Source: Bacteroidota bacterium (GTDB lineage: Bacteria > Bacteroidota > Bacteroidia > NS11-12g > UBA955). From it: DNA of 61,870 bases. Below the pieces are notes generated by a model. The model made no database searches. It was not told the origin of the DNA and saw only the letters and a program-made list of their open reading frames with translations. The stretch spans positions 1 to 61,870 of the forward strand of contig CAUJCT010000028.1 in assembly GCA_963169345.1 (NCBI GenBank). The letters run 5' to 3'. The first letter of the stretch is position 1, and each line of letters begins with the position of its first letter. Made by a program: the position numbers and the translations under genes. Of this stretch, positions 19,710 to 27,626 are shown piece by piece.

Positions 19710-21410
19710 ATGCGTTTCATTGCACTTATATGGATATCATTGAGTCTGACTAATACAGCTCTGGCTCAGGACAAGAAAGAAATCAAAGCTACAAGCAATT
19801 TTAAAGCGGATATTAGCTATCTGGCCAGCGATCAGTTGGAAGGCCGATTATCCGGCTCTATTGGTGAGAAAAAATCATCTATGTATGTGGCAGATATTTT
19901 CAAACAATACAATTTAACACCTAAAGGCGACAGCGGCACTTACCTTCAGGGCTTCAGCATTGTAAAATTGCGTATCAGCCAATCAAATGCCTATTTCCAT
20001 TGGATGGAGAGTAATCATTTGATGAGAAGTTTCAGACCTAAAACCGGAGATTTTTATCCACTTGCGCAAAGCTGTAACAAAGACAGTTTAAATGAAGTTG
20101 GTGTTTTCCAGGCTGGGTTTGGCATCTATGCACCCGATCTGAATCACAATGACTACAAAGACACCAATGGCATCAGGGGTAAAGTATTTGTTATCAAAAT
20201 CGGTAGTCCGGATGGCGGTAAAGCGCATGGCAAATTCACTCCTTATGAAGGATTGAATTACAAAGTAGATTTGGCCGTTAAAATGGGAGCAAGAGGCGTT
20301 GTTTTTGTTTTAGCAGATTCAGGGTATGAAGCACCGAAAGGTATGCTCGACAGGAATGTCAAACCTAGAAGTATCCCTGTCGTATTTGCAGCTAAAGAGG
20401 CTCAGTCACTTTTAAGAGCTGAAGTTATCACATTTCAGGTCAACATTCTTCAAATCAATGAAACAGCCCATAATGTGATAGGTTACATCAACAATAAAAA
20501 AGCTAAGACAATTATCATAGGTGCACACCAGGACCATTTAGGCTACAATGAATACGGTGGAAGTCGCGACCCTAAAAGCGGAGCCATTCACAATGGAGCA
20601 GATGACAATGCCAGCGGTGTAGCAATGATTTTGGAACTGATGCGCAATATTAAAAAGGACAAAAAACTAAAAAAATACAACTATCTTTTTATTGCTTTCA
20701 GTGGAGAGGAACAAGGATTGTTGGGCAGTGATTATTTTGTAAAACACCCTACAATCAACATGGATCAGGTTGCTTATATGCTCAACTTCGATATGGTAGG
20801 CCGACTGGATTCATTCAAAAAAACTTTAATGATTTATGGTGTAGGGACCAGTCCTATCTGGAAACCGGCAGTAGCATCACTGAAAACTGATACCACACAA
20901 ATCAGAATCAAAACTACAGAGAGTGGTACCGGCGCTTCCGACCACACCAAATTTTACTACGACAGTATTCCGGTATTACATTTCTTTACCGGACAACATA
21001 CCGATTACCACAAGCCAAGTGATGATGAATTCAGAATTAACTACCATGGTATGTATTTGGTATACGATGTGACCATGCAGATGATAAAAGCTGCTAATAA
21101 AAACAAAGAATTTCTGTTTACTCCTACAAAAAGTGAAGACAGTGAACGCATGACCTTCAAAGTTAAACTTGGTATAATGCCCGATTATGCATTCGACGGA
21201 CCAGGAGTAAGAGCTGATGGAACCAATCCCGGAGAACCTGCCGACAAAGCCGGCATAAAAAAAGGCGATGTCATTATAAAAATTGGCGACTATACCATCA
21301 GCAGTATGATGGATTACATGGGTGTTTTGGGCAAATTCAACAAAGGTGAAACTACAACTGTTATAGTTAAAAGAAACGGAGAAGAAATTACGCTTACACT
21401 GACATTTTAA
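19710..21410 (+). CDS. Exported M28 family zinc peptidase with PA and PDZ domains
   Basis: 566 residues. Signal peptide MRFIALIWISLSLTNTALAQ. A PA-type insert lies at about 120-250. The M28 aminopeptidase domain carries the expected two-zinc ligands: GAHQDHLG (about 270), NGADDNASG (about 295), SGEEQGLLGS (about 330), NFDMVG (about 360) and HTDYHKPSDD (about 430). A C-terminal PDZ domain occupies about 470-566 (AGIKKGDVIIKIGDY). It probably trims peptides in the periplasm or at the outer membrane. It starts a gene run with metF (5-nt gap) and rsgA, so these unlike functions may share a transcript. Confidence 0.94.
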   Translation: MRFIALIWISLSLTNTALAQDKKEIKATSNFKADISYLASDQLEGRLSGSIGEKKSSMYVADIFKQYNLTPKGDSGTYLQGFSIVKLRISQSNAYFHWMESNHLMRSFRPKTGDFYPLAQSCNKDSLNEVGVFQAGFGIYAPDLNHNDYKDTNGIRGKVFVIKIGSPDGGKAHGKFTPYEGLNYKVDLAVKMGARGVVFVLADSGYEAPKGMLDRNVKPRSIPVVFAAKEAQSLLRAEVITFQVNILQINETAHNVIGYINNKKAKTIIIGAHQDHLGYNEYGGSRDPKSGAIHNGADDNASGVAMILELMRNIKKDKKLKKYNYLFIAFSGEEQGLLGSDYFVKHPTINMDQVAYMLNFDMVGRLDSFKKTLMIYGVGTSPIWKPAVASLKTDTTQIRIKTTESGTGASDHTKFYYDSIPVLHFFTGQHTDYHKPSDDEFRINYHGMYLVYDVTMQMIKAANKNKEFLFTPTKSEDSERMTFKVKLGIMPDYAFDGPGVRADGTNPGEPADKAGIKKGDVIIKIGDYTISSMMDYMGVLGKFNKGETTTVIVKRNGEEITLTLTF

Positions 21411-21415
21411 ACTAA

Positions 21416-22372
21416 ATGAAAATTACTGAACACATTAAACAAGCAGAAGGCAAAACCCTTTTCAGCTTCGAGATATTGCCTCCGTTAAAAGGAGACAGTA
21501 TAGACAGCATTTATAAAGGTATTGACCCATTGATGGAATTCAATCCTTCTTTCATTGATGTGACTTACCACAGAGAAGATTATGTTGAGAAAAAACGTCC
21601 TGATGGTTCATTTGTAAAGGTATCGACCAAAAAGCGACCAGGTACTGTTGCTATCTGCGCTGCTATCATGCACAAATACAAAGTTGATGCAGTGCCACAT
21701 ATCATTTGCGGCGGATTTTCGAGAGAAGACACTGAAAATGCCCTGATAGACCTTAATTTTTTAGGCATTGACAATGTGCTGGCATTGAGAGGAGACAACG
21801 CCAAAAACGAACAATTTTTCCAGCCTGAGGAAAACGGGAATGCCAATTCGCTCGATTTGATTCATCAGATTAAAAACATGAACAGTGGTATATATTTAGA
21901 TGAAGAACTTTCGAACGCCAATATTACCAATTTCTGTATTGGTGCAGCAGGTTATCCAGAAAAACACCACGATGCACCAAATCTGAAATCAGACCTGAAA
22001 TTTTTAAAAAGGAAAATAGAAACCGGAGCAGAATTCATCGTTACACAGATGTTTTTTAACAATCAGAAGTACTTCGAATTTGTTGACAGCTGCAGAGAAA
22101 ACGGCATTAATGTACCAATTATTCCGGGTATAAAACCACTTACAACAAAATCACAGCTCACATTGTTGCCTAAATTATTTCACATCGATTTACCGGATGA
22201 ACTTACCGATCGTATAGAGCACGCTAAGAATGGTGAAGATGTGAAACGCATCGGCATTGAATGGGCTATTGAACAATGCAAAGAGCTCATTAAAGCTAAA
22301 GTTCCGGTGCTCCATTTTTACACAATGGGCAGAAGTGAAGCTACCAGGCAAATTTGCGAAAAGATATTCTAA
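21416..22372 (+). CDS. metF: 5,10-methylenetetrahydrofolate reductase
   Basis: Reduces methylene-THF to methyl-THF for methionine synthesis, using FAD. 318 residues, normal length. Family features include FSFEILPPLKGD with the catalytic Glu near the N-terminus, DVTYH near 45, LALRGDN near 123, FIVTQMFFN near 205 and PIIPGIKPL near 228. It begins 5 nt after the M28 peptidase stop and ends 3 nt before the rsgA start, so it lies in an operon. Confidence 0.97.
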   Translation: MKITEHIKQAEGKTLFSFEILPPLKGDSIDSIYKGIDPLMEFNPSFIDVTYHREDYVEKKRPDGSFVKVSTKKRPGTVAICAAIMHKYKVDAVPHIICGGFSREDTENALIDLNFLGIDNVLALRGDNAKNEQFFQPEENGNANSLDLIHQIKNMNSGIYLDEELSNANITNFCIGAAGYPEKHHDAPNLKSDLKFLKRKIETGAEFIVTQMFFNNQKYFEFVDSCRENGINVPIIPGIKPLTTKSQLTLLPKLFHIDLPDELTDRIEHAKNGEDVKRIGIEWAIEQCKELIKAKVPVLHFYTMGRSEATRQICEKIF

Positions 22373-22375
22373 GCA

Positions 22376-23308
22376 TTGAAGGGAATTGTCATCAAATCGA
22401 CAGGAAGTTGGTATAAAATCAGACAGGAAGACAATACTGTACTGGATGCCAGGATTAAAGGCAAAATTCGTTTAAGAGATATTGACACTACAAATCCTGT
22501 AGCCGTAGGAGATATTGTCGACTACGAATTTGAAAGCAGTGGAGATGTCACAAATGGCGTCATCACCGAATTGGAAAAACGCCACAATTACATCATTCGC
22601 AAAAGCAATAAACTGAGTAAACAAGGACAGATAATTGCAGCAAACATCGATCTGGCTTTATTGGTTGTGACTCTATCAAATCCACGTACATCACTAGGAT
22701 TTATTGACAGATTTCTGGTAATGGCAGGCGCCTACCATATTCCTGTAACGCTTGTATTTAATAAATGTGATTTATACACGGAAGAAGACAAAGAGAATTA
22801 CGATTATCTTCAAATGTTATATGGGCATTTAGGATATCCTTGCGTTTTAAGTTCAACTGTGGTAGAGGAATACAATCCCAAAAAACAGCTTTTGCCCATA
22901 ATAAAAGGGAAGAAAGTTTTGATCAGCGGCCATTCAGGCGTTGGGAAATCAAGTCTTTTGAATCAACTATTACCGGGAGCTTCTCAAAAAGTGGAGAAAA
23001 TCAGTGACATGCACTTAAAGGGCAAACACACAACAACATTTGCTGAGATGTTTTTTCTGGATGATGAAACTGCACTGATAGACACACCTGGCATAAGAGA
23101 TTTTGGAATTATAGATTTAGAAGAAAGTGAAATTGGACATTACTTTCCTGAAATAAGAGCTTTAATGTCGCAATGCAAATTCAATAACTGCAAACATTTG
23201 AATGAACCTGATTGCGCTGTAATAAAAGCTTACGAAGAAAGCCGAATAGCACCAGAGCGATACGAAAGTTATCTGAGTATATTGAGGAACGAGGACATGT
23301 ATAGTTGA
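22376..23308 (+). CDS. rsgA: Ribosome small-subunit-dependent GTPase A
   Basis: Circularly permuted GTPase that helps 30S maturation. 310 residues: an OB-fold (1-70), then G4 motif FNKCDLY near 123 before the G1 loop GHSGVGKSS near 183, DTPGIRDFG (G3) near 238, and a C-terminal zinc site with the Cys-x4-Cys-x-His-x6-Cys pattern (CKFNNCKHLNEPDC near 263-276). The start is a TTG at 22376, three nt after the metF stop; no in-frame ATG fits. Third gene of the M28-metF-rsgA run; converges on a T9SS cargo gene with a 13-nt gap. Confidence 0.97.
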   Translation: MKGIVIKSTGSWYKIRQEDNTVLDARIKGKIRLRDIDTTNPVAVGDIVDYEFESSGDVTNGVITELEKRHNYIIRKSNKLSKQGQIIAANIDLALLVVTLSNPRTSLGFIDRFLVMAGAYHIPVTLVFNKCDLYTEEDKENYDYLQMLYGHLGYPCVLSSTVVEEYNPKKQLLPIIKGKKVLISGHSGVGKSSLLNQLLPGASQKVEKISDMHLKGKHTTTFAEMFFLDDETALIDTPGIRDFGIIDLEESEIGHYFPEIRALMSQCKFNNCKHLNEPDCAVIKAYEESRIAPERYESYLSILRNEDMYS

Positions 23309-23321
23309 TTACTTATAAAGT

Positions 23322-24311
23322 TTACAAACTTTGAACCTTTAATCGCACTGTCCTGCCTTTGTATATGAAACTGAGTAAATAAATTCCGGCTGGCAGGTCA
23401 AGATCATTTATAACACCTCCCACACATATTCCACTTTTATAACATTTGCCATACACATCTGTTAATTTGAATTCGACAGCTTCATCCAATCCATCGATAC
23501 TAAACGAGTGCTGAAACGGGTTAGGATAAACTTTAAAATCAAATTGTTCAACATCATTGATATTTGTCCAGTTTATAGGTGCGCTATTTCCCCAACTTCC
23601 TAAATACTCTACTGAACAATCAAAATACACATTGAATTTCCAATACCTCCGGTAAATACAGAAAGACTGACAATCTCCCCACCCGTAACTGTAAACTAAT
23701 TCAACATGATCCGTATAAATGGAATCTTTGATCATATTACCTGAACCATAATAGTAATCATGTTGTACATAGTTAACACCTGAAATGTTTTTCAGTTCAT
23801 TCATTGCAATTTGTAAATTGGCGTTGGATGCTGATTTGAATGTGATTTCACAATAAGATGCGAAAGAAGGTTTATATACATCCTTAACTGTCAAACTGTA
23901 TTTACTCAAAATAGCATCTACAGTAGGATTGCCGGTATTAACATTGTATTGCCTTAATTTACGCATCCAGGGCAAAGTGGAATCGGCGTATAATTTGAAA
24001 CTATTTACAGAAGCTTTTCCATAAATATGTATCTGATAATATTTCGCAACCGAATCGCGAGCAGCTAAGCTTGTTGCATTATAAACAGCCAGTAAGGCTC
24101 TCAAAACAGTATCGGAGTATACTGTCGGGATATTGAAGCTGTCTTTATACTTCAGATTCTGTCTGTAGATGCGATCAAGAGCCATACGATCGGCGTCTTC
24201 CTGATACAATTGCACTATAGATGGACTGGCAGTGCAAGTTGATTGAACTTTCTGAGCACAAACGAAAAGAGGTAATGTCAATAGAACTAAAAGCAAGTAG
24301 TTTTTTATCAT
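23322..24311 (-). CDS. Small T9SS type A cargo, cysteine-signature family (copy 1)
   Basis: 329 residues, function unknown. Signal peptide MIKNYLLLVLLTLPLFVCAQ. An alpha-helical-looking N-terminal part (LYQEDADRMAL, RALLAVYNA) is followed by a Cys-rich segment: WGDC-CIY spans 211-220 and NVYFDCSVE spans 227-235. A T9SS type A sorting domain runs from about 255 (VYPNPFQHSF) to the end. The copy at 24504-25490 shares the same layout with the signature at the same residue numbers. The two lie in tandem, 192 bp apart, which indicates duplication. The conserved cysteines could form disulfides or bind metal; this is inference. Confidence 0.85.
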   Translation of the reverse strand: MIKNYLLLVLLTLPLFVCAQKVQSTCTASPSIVQLYQEDADRMALDRIYRQNLKYKDSFNIPTVYSDTVLRALLAVYNATSLAARDSVAKYYQIHIYGKASVNSFKLYADSTLPWMRKLRQYNVNTGNPTVDAILSKYSLTVKDVYKPSFASYCEITFKSASNANLQIAMNELKNISGVNYVQHDYYYGSGNMIKDSIYTDHVELVYSYGWGDCQSFCIYRRYWKFNVYFDCSVEYLGSWGNSAPINWTNINDVEQFDFKVYPNPFQHSFSIDGLDEAVEFKLTDVYGKCYKSGICVGGVINDLDLPAGIYLLSFIYKGRTVRLKVQSL

Positions 24312-24503
24312 ACGCTATAAATTTTAAAACCAACAAATCAGCCTATACCAATTTGTTAACGACTTCAAATTTAGATTATTATAGATTTGATAATTATGCG
24401 TTCAATCATAAAATCAGATATTCGACATAAAAATGACATTGTAATAATCATCTGAAAAAACTTCAATTTCAACAGTTTTAAAACAAATGAAAATTTGCTA
24501 AAA

Positions 24504-25490
24504 TCATTCTTTCAAAATTCTGAATGAAAATATCTGATCGTCAATGAAAACCTGCAATAGATACAGCCCTGAATAAAAAGCATCGAAACTGCTTATGTGG
24601 CCATTATAGGTAATGCCTTCTTCTAACAGTTGACCCTGAATATCTAATATTTTATATCTAAACAAGGGATTTAATCCATAAACGGTTAGTTCATTAGTAA
24701 CAGGATTTGGGTACACTGATAAGCGGGGCATAGTATTGAAGAACAAATTGCTGGAATTGTAAAGATCTCCATAATTAGAGACAAGCTCAACGGAGCAATC
24801 ATAGTAGACGTTAATAATCCAATGATGATTGTATATACAACCTGCAGGGCAATCACCCCAGCGATACTGATAGTCTAATTGAACATAATCACTCTGAATA
24901 GTTGCACCAATTCTGCTGCCATCGCCAATAATTGAAGAAGCGTAGGCTGAATACACATTAATATCTTTTTTAAACGCTGTTTTAAGTGCTTCAATATTAC
25001 AATTAACCTCCGCTTTAAACCTCACCAAATGACCGGGAGGATTAGGGTTATTTTCGCTATAGGAGACTTTTTTCAATTTAAATTTAGAGATTAAATTATC
25101 AATGTAGGTATTCCCTGTTGGTGTAACATTATCTTTCAGGTTCTTCATCCATTGTGTATTAGGATCAGCAACAATAGTTATATCATTCAGGTTGATATAA
25201 GGAAAACAATGTATATTATATAAAGAGACAATAGAGTCACGGCAAGGTAAGGCGCTTGCATTATAAACAGCCAGCAAGGCTCTCAAAAAAGTATCCGAAT
25301 GCGCCTTAGGTATTTGAACACTATCCAAATATGGAGAGTTAGTTGTCTTGAATTTGGTAATTGTTAATCTATCGGCATCCGATTGATATAACTTAATAAT
25401 ATCATCAGGAGCAATACAAGAAGAAGTTACCTTTTGAGAAAAAGCGTTTACGAATTGAAAAAGGAGAACGACTGGTAAAATAAATTTCAT
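24504..25490 (-). CDS. Small T9SS type A cargo, cysteine-signature family (copy 2)
   Basis: 328 residues, paralogue of the protein at 23322-24311. Signal peptide MKFILPVVLLFQFVNAFSQ. Shared features: LYQSDADRL near 34-42, LRALLAVYNAS near 69-79, the signature WGDC-CIY at 211-220, NVYYDCSVE at 227-235, and a T9SS sorting domain from about 255 (VYPNPVTNEL). Outside these points the two copies are well diverged, so the duplication is not recent. Each has about 190 bp of upstream DNA, so they may be transcribed separately. Confidence 0.85.
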   Translation of the reverse strand: MKFILPVVLLFQFVNAFSQKVTSSCIAPDDIIKLYQSDADRLTITKFKTTNSPYLDSVQIPKAHSDTFLRALLAVYNASALPCRDSIVSLYNIHCFPYINLNDITIVADPNTQWMKNLKDNVTPTGNTYIDNLISKFKLKKVSYSENNPNPPGHLVRFKAEVNCNIEALKTAFKKDINVYSAYASSIIGDGSRIGATIQSDYVQLDYQYRWGDCPAGCIYNHHWIINVYYDCSVELVSNYGDLYNSSNLFFNTMPRLSVYPNPVTNELTVYGLNPLFRYKILDIQGQLLEEGITYNGHISSFDAFYSGLYLLQVFIDDQIFSFRILKE

Positions 25491-25673
25491 AGAAGATTAT
25501 AGTATTTAAATACAAATTAAATCATTGTTACTTGAAACTACCTAATTACATGTGTCAATTTATCTTCATATTCACCCATCTGTTTTTCATCTTAAAAAGG
25601 CAAAACCATATAAATGTTCAATAGACCGTAAACTGATTAACAATTTACGAGGCAATAATTGCGTTATATAAGT

Positions 25674-25796
25674 ATGAAGATTCATATAAAAATCTTGTTA
25701 CTGATAACACTGGTAGTGGGACTCAGCGCATGTGGCGGCGCAAGATTGGCCTCAGGTAAAGGAAGTAATCACAATGGCTGTGCATCCTCATTTTAA
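25674..25796 (+). CDS. Very small lipoprotein (40 residues)
   Basis: Too short for usual gene callers. The signal MKIHIKILLLITLVVGLSAC ends in a lipobox LSAC; the mature peptide is only about 21 residues, Gly/Ser-rich, with a second Cys five residues from the end (GCASSF). The ATG at 25674 is the only fitting start. The next gene, 64 bp on, has the same design. I do not recognise a family. A real gene is supported by the lipobox and the paired arrangement, not by homology. Confidence 0.6.
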   Translation: MKIHIKILLLITLVVGLSACGGARLASGKGSNHNGCASSF

Positions 25797-25847
25797 TACT
25801 AATAAATTAAAAATTTCAAACCATGCAGACGTTTAAGAATAAAGGAT

Positions 25848-25855
25848 TAAATTTG
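25848..25855 (+). promoter_or_regulatory. Candidate -7 element of the second small lipoprotein
   Basis: TAAATTTG fits TAnnTTTG and ends 5 nt before the ATG at 25861. No good -33 element. AT-rich context raises the chance of coincidence. Confidence 0.35.
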
Positions 25856-25860
25856 TAATT

Positions 25861-25980
25861 ATGAAACGTCTGTTGGTTTTCACTTTCATTCTAGCGTTGT
25901 TAAGCCTTACCATGGAATCTTGTGGAGGAAAAAAAAGCGTTGGAGGCAAACAGAAAAAAGGCTGCAATTGCGGCTTCTAG
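25861..25980 (+). CDS. Very small lipoprotein (39 residues)
   Basis: Signal MKRLLVFTFILALLSLTMESC with lipobox-like MESC, then a mature tail of 19 residues that starts CGGKKS and ends KKGCNCGF. The lipobox Cys followed by Gly-Gly is shared with the 40-residue neighbour, as is a C-terminal Cys cluster. Basic and Gly-rich. Possibly made from its own promoter just upstream. Function unknown; a metal-binding or envelope-associated role would be a guess. Confidence 0.62.
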   Translation: MKRLLVFTFILALLSLTMESCGGKKSVGGKQKKGCNCGF

Positions 25981-26107
25981 GATAGATATCCAGTCCATTT
26001 CAAATCAAATTTAGTACAAGGTTTACTTTTTTTTTAAAAAGCGATGAATTAATTGCTGCAAACCCCAAATTTTGTCATAAGGTTTTACGAACGGTAGATA
26101 TTGGCAG

Positions 26108-26148
26108 TTGAAATAGCACTTTTTCACACTATTCAACCTGCCAGGTTG
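26108..26148. repeat. Dispersed palindromic repeat, copy C
   Basis: TTGAAATAG (26108-26116) and CTATTCAA (26129-26136) form an imperfect inverted repeat around a T-rich loop, followed by the palindrome AACCTGCCAGGTT (26135-26147). Closely matches copy B (16305-16346) and, inverted, copy E (43527-43610). Lies about 40 bp upstream of the dedA promoter. Confidence 0.8.
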
Positions 26149-26186
26149 ACTTTCGAGCGGTATTCAGCTTTTTAACTTTTTCCCAT

Positions 26187-26194
26187 TACCTTTG
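26187..26194 (+). promoter_or_regulatory. -7 element of the dedA-family gene, 4 nt before the start codon
   Basis: TACCTTTG, identical to the rRNA -7 elements, followed by CCAA and the ATG at 26199. A -33 TTG at 19-21 bp is absent. Confidence 0.55.
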
Positions 26195-26198
26195 CCAA

Positions 26199-26882
26199 AT
26201 GGATTTCATTAAGCAGTTCCTGGATATTATTTTGCACCTGAACGATCATCTTCAGGTCTGGATTGGCGAATACGGACTTTGGATTTACGGTATTTTATTT
26301 CTAATCATCTTTGTAGAAACCGGATTGGTTATCATGCCTCTCCTTCCAGGCGATTCACTCCTTTTTGCTGCTGGTGCAATTGCTGCCGCACCAGGTGGTC
26401 AACTCAGTATAGGAATTATGATTCCTTTGCTCATTGTCGCTGCTTTACTTGGAGACAATACCAATTATTTTATTGGACATTTCTTCGGCAACCTCATCAA
26501 AAGCAAAGAGAAAATACTGTTCCTTAAACGTCAACACATAGAAAAAACAGAAGCTTATTACGAAAAATACGGCGGCAAAACTGTTATCATTGCACGCTTT
26601 ATTCCTATCGTCAGAACTGTTGCACCTTTTGTTGCCGGAGCAGGTTCAATGGCTTATAAAAAATATATAGTCAATTGCATTTTAGGTGCTATCCTCTGGG
26701 TTGGAGGCGTCACTGTGCTCGGATACCTTTGTGGTAATATTCCATTTATTCAAAAGAATTTCGAACTCGTTATTTTTGGCATCATAGGCATTTCTATACT
26801 GCCAATAATCATCGAATTTATCAGAGCTAAAATGGGTAAAAAGGACCCTGTTATTGATACTTTAGACAGCGACAACAAATAA
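26199..26882 (+). CDS. DedA-family membrane protein (VTT domain)
   Basis: 227 residues with about five membrane segments. DedA features are clear: GLVIMPLLPGDSLLFAAGAIAA near 47-68, the re-entrant region, GDNTNYFIGHFFG near 87-99, and RFIPIVRTVAPFVAGAGSM near 134-152 with the conserved arginines. DedA proteins are linked to lipid scrambling/undecaprenyl phosphate recycling and proton-motive-force balance in other bacteria; the substrate here is not shown. aroE starts 3 nt after its stop. Confidence 0.94.
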   Translation: MDFIKQFLDIILHLNDHLQVWIGEYGLWIYGILFLIIFVETGLVIMPLLPGDSLLFAAGAIAAAPGGQLSIGIMIPLLIVAALLGDNTNYFIGHFFGNLIKSKEKILFLKRQHIEKTEAYYEKYGGKTVIIARFIPIVRTVAPFVAGAGSMAYKKYIVNCILGAILWVGGVTVLGYLCGNIPFIQKNFELVIFGIIGISILPIIIEFIRAKMGKKDPVIDTLDSDNK

Positions 26883-26885
26883 GCG

Positions 26886-27626
26886 ATGCCACTGCTTGGG
26901 ATTATAGGCTTTCCTCTAGGCCATTCATTTTCTCCGGCCTATTTCAATGAGAAGTTCAGAACTTTGGGTATGCACGACTGGCATTACTCAGCCTTTCCTC
27001 TTGAACATATAGATTCCCTGCCGGATTTAATCAGGCAAAACAAAGACCTGATAGCTTTTAATGTCACCATTCCACACAAGAAAGACATTCTGCACTATTG
27101 CCATGAGATGGATGAAGCAGTGACAGAAATCGGAGCAGCTAATTTAATTCTAGTCAAAAGAGAAGGAGAAAAATTCAGACTTAAAGCCTATAACACCGAT
27201 TATCAAGGCTTTCTTCAAACTCTTCATCTGCCTTTAAACACGGCATCAATGAAAGCTCTCATACTAGGGACCGGCGGATCATCCCTGGCAATTGAATATG
27301 CTCTTAAAAAACAACAAATCATTTATGATTCTGTAGGAAGGAACACCCAACCCTCCTATTCTGAAATAAATTTATCTGAATACGATTTAATCATCAATTG
27401 CACACCGGTAGGAATGGCTCCAATTAAGTTTCACAGTGTTGCAATTTTACCTTTAGATTATTCCTCAGTCAAAAAAGGTGCACTCTTTTACGACCTCATT
27501 TATAATCCTTCCGAAACGCAGATGATGAAACTATTTGCTGAGAATGGTGCGCAGGTTAAAAATGGGCTGGAAATGTTGCATGCACAGGCAGAAGCCGGTT
27601 GGACTATTGTTTCTTCCCATGCATAA
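26886..27626 (+). CDS. aroE: Shikimate dehydrogenase
   Basis: NADPH-dependent reduction of 3-dehydroshikimate to shikimate for aromatic amino acids. 246 residues, slightly short for the family. Seen: GFPLGHSFSPAYFN near 8-21 (substrate loop), NVTIPHKKDI near 58-67 with the catalytic Lys, NTDYQGF near 98, the nucleotide loop GTGGSS near 127, INCTPVGM near 168 and GLEMLHAQA near 230. Second gene after dedA. Its 3' end overlaps the convergent PKD protein gene by 23 bp. Confidence 0.96.
   Translation: MPLLGIIGFPLGHSFSPAYFNEKFRTLGMHDWHYSAFPLEHIDSLPDLIRQNKDLIAFNVTIPHKKDILHYCHEMDEAVTEIGAANLILVKREGEKFRLKAYNTDYQGFLQTLHLPLNTASMKALILGTGGSSLAIEYALKKQQIIYDSVGRNTQPSYSEINLSEYDLIINCTPVGMAPIKFHSVAILPLDYSSVKKGALFYDLIYNPSETQMMKLFAENGAQVKNGLEMLHAQAEAGWTIVSSHA

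Noticed and set aside
25823..25858. 11-codon micro-frame between the twin lipoproteins, a possible leader peptide
   Set aside because: Lysine/Leu content is not like a known attenuator peptide and no hairpin pair follows; its end overlaps a TAnnTTTG-like element that explains the bases better.
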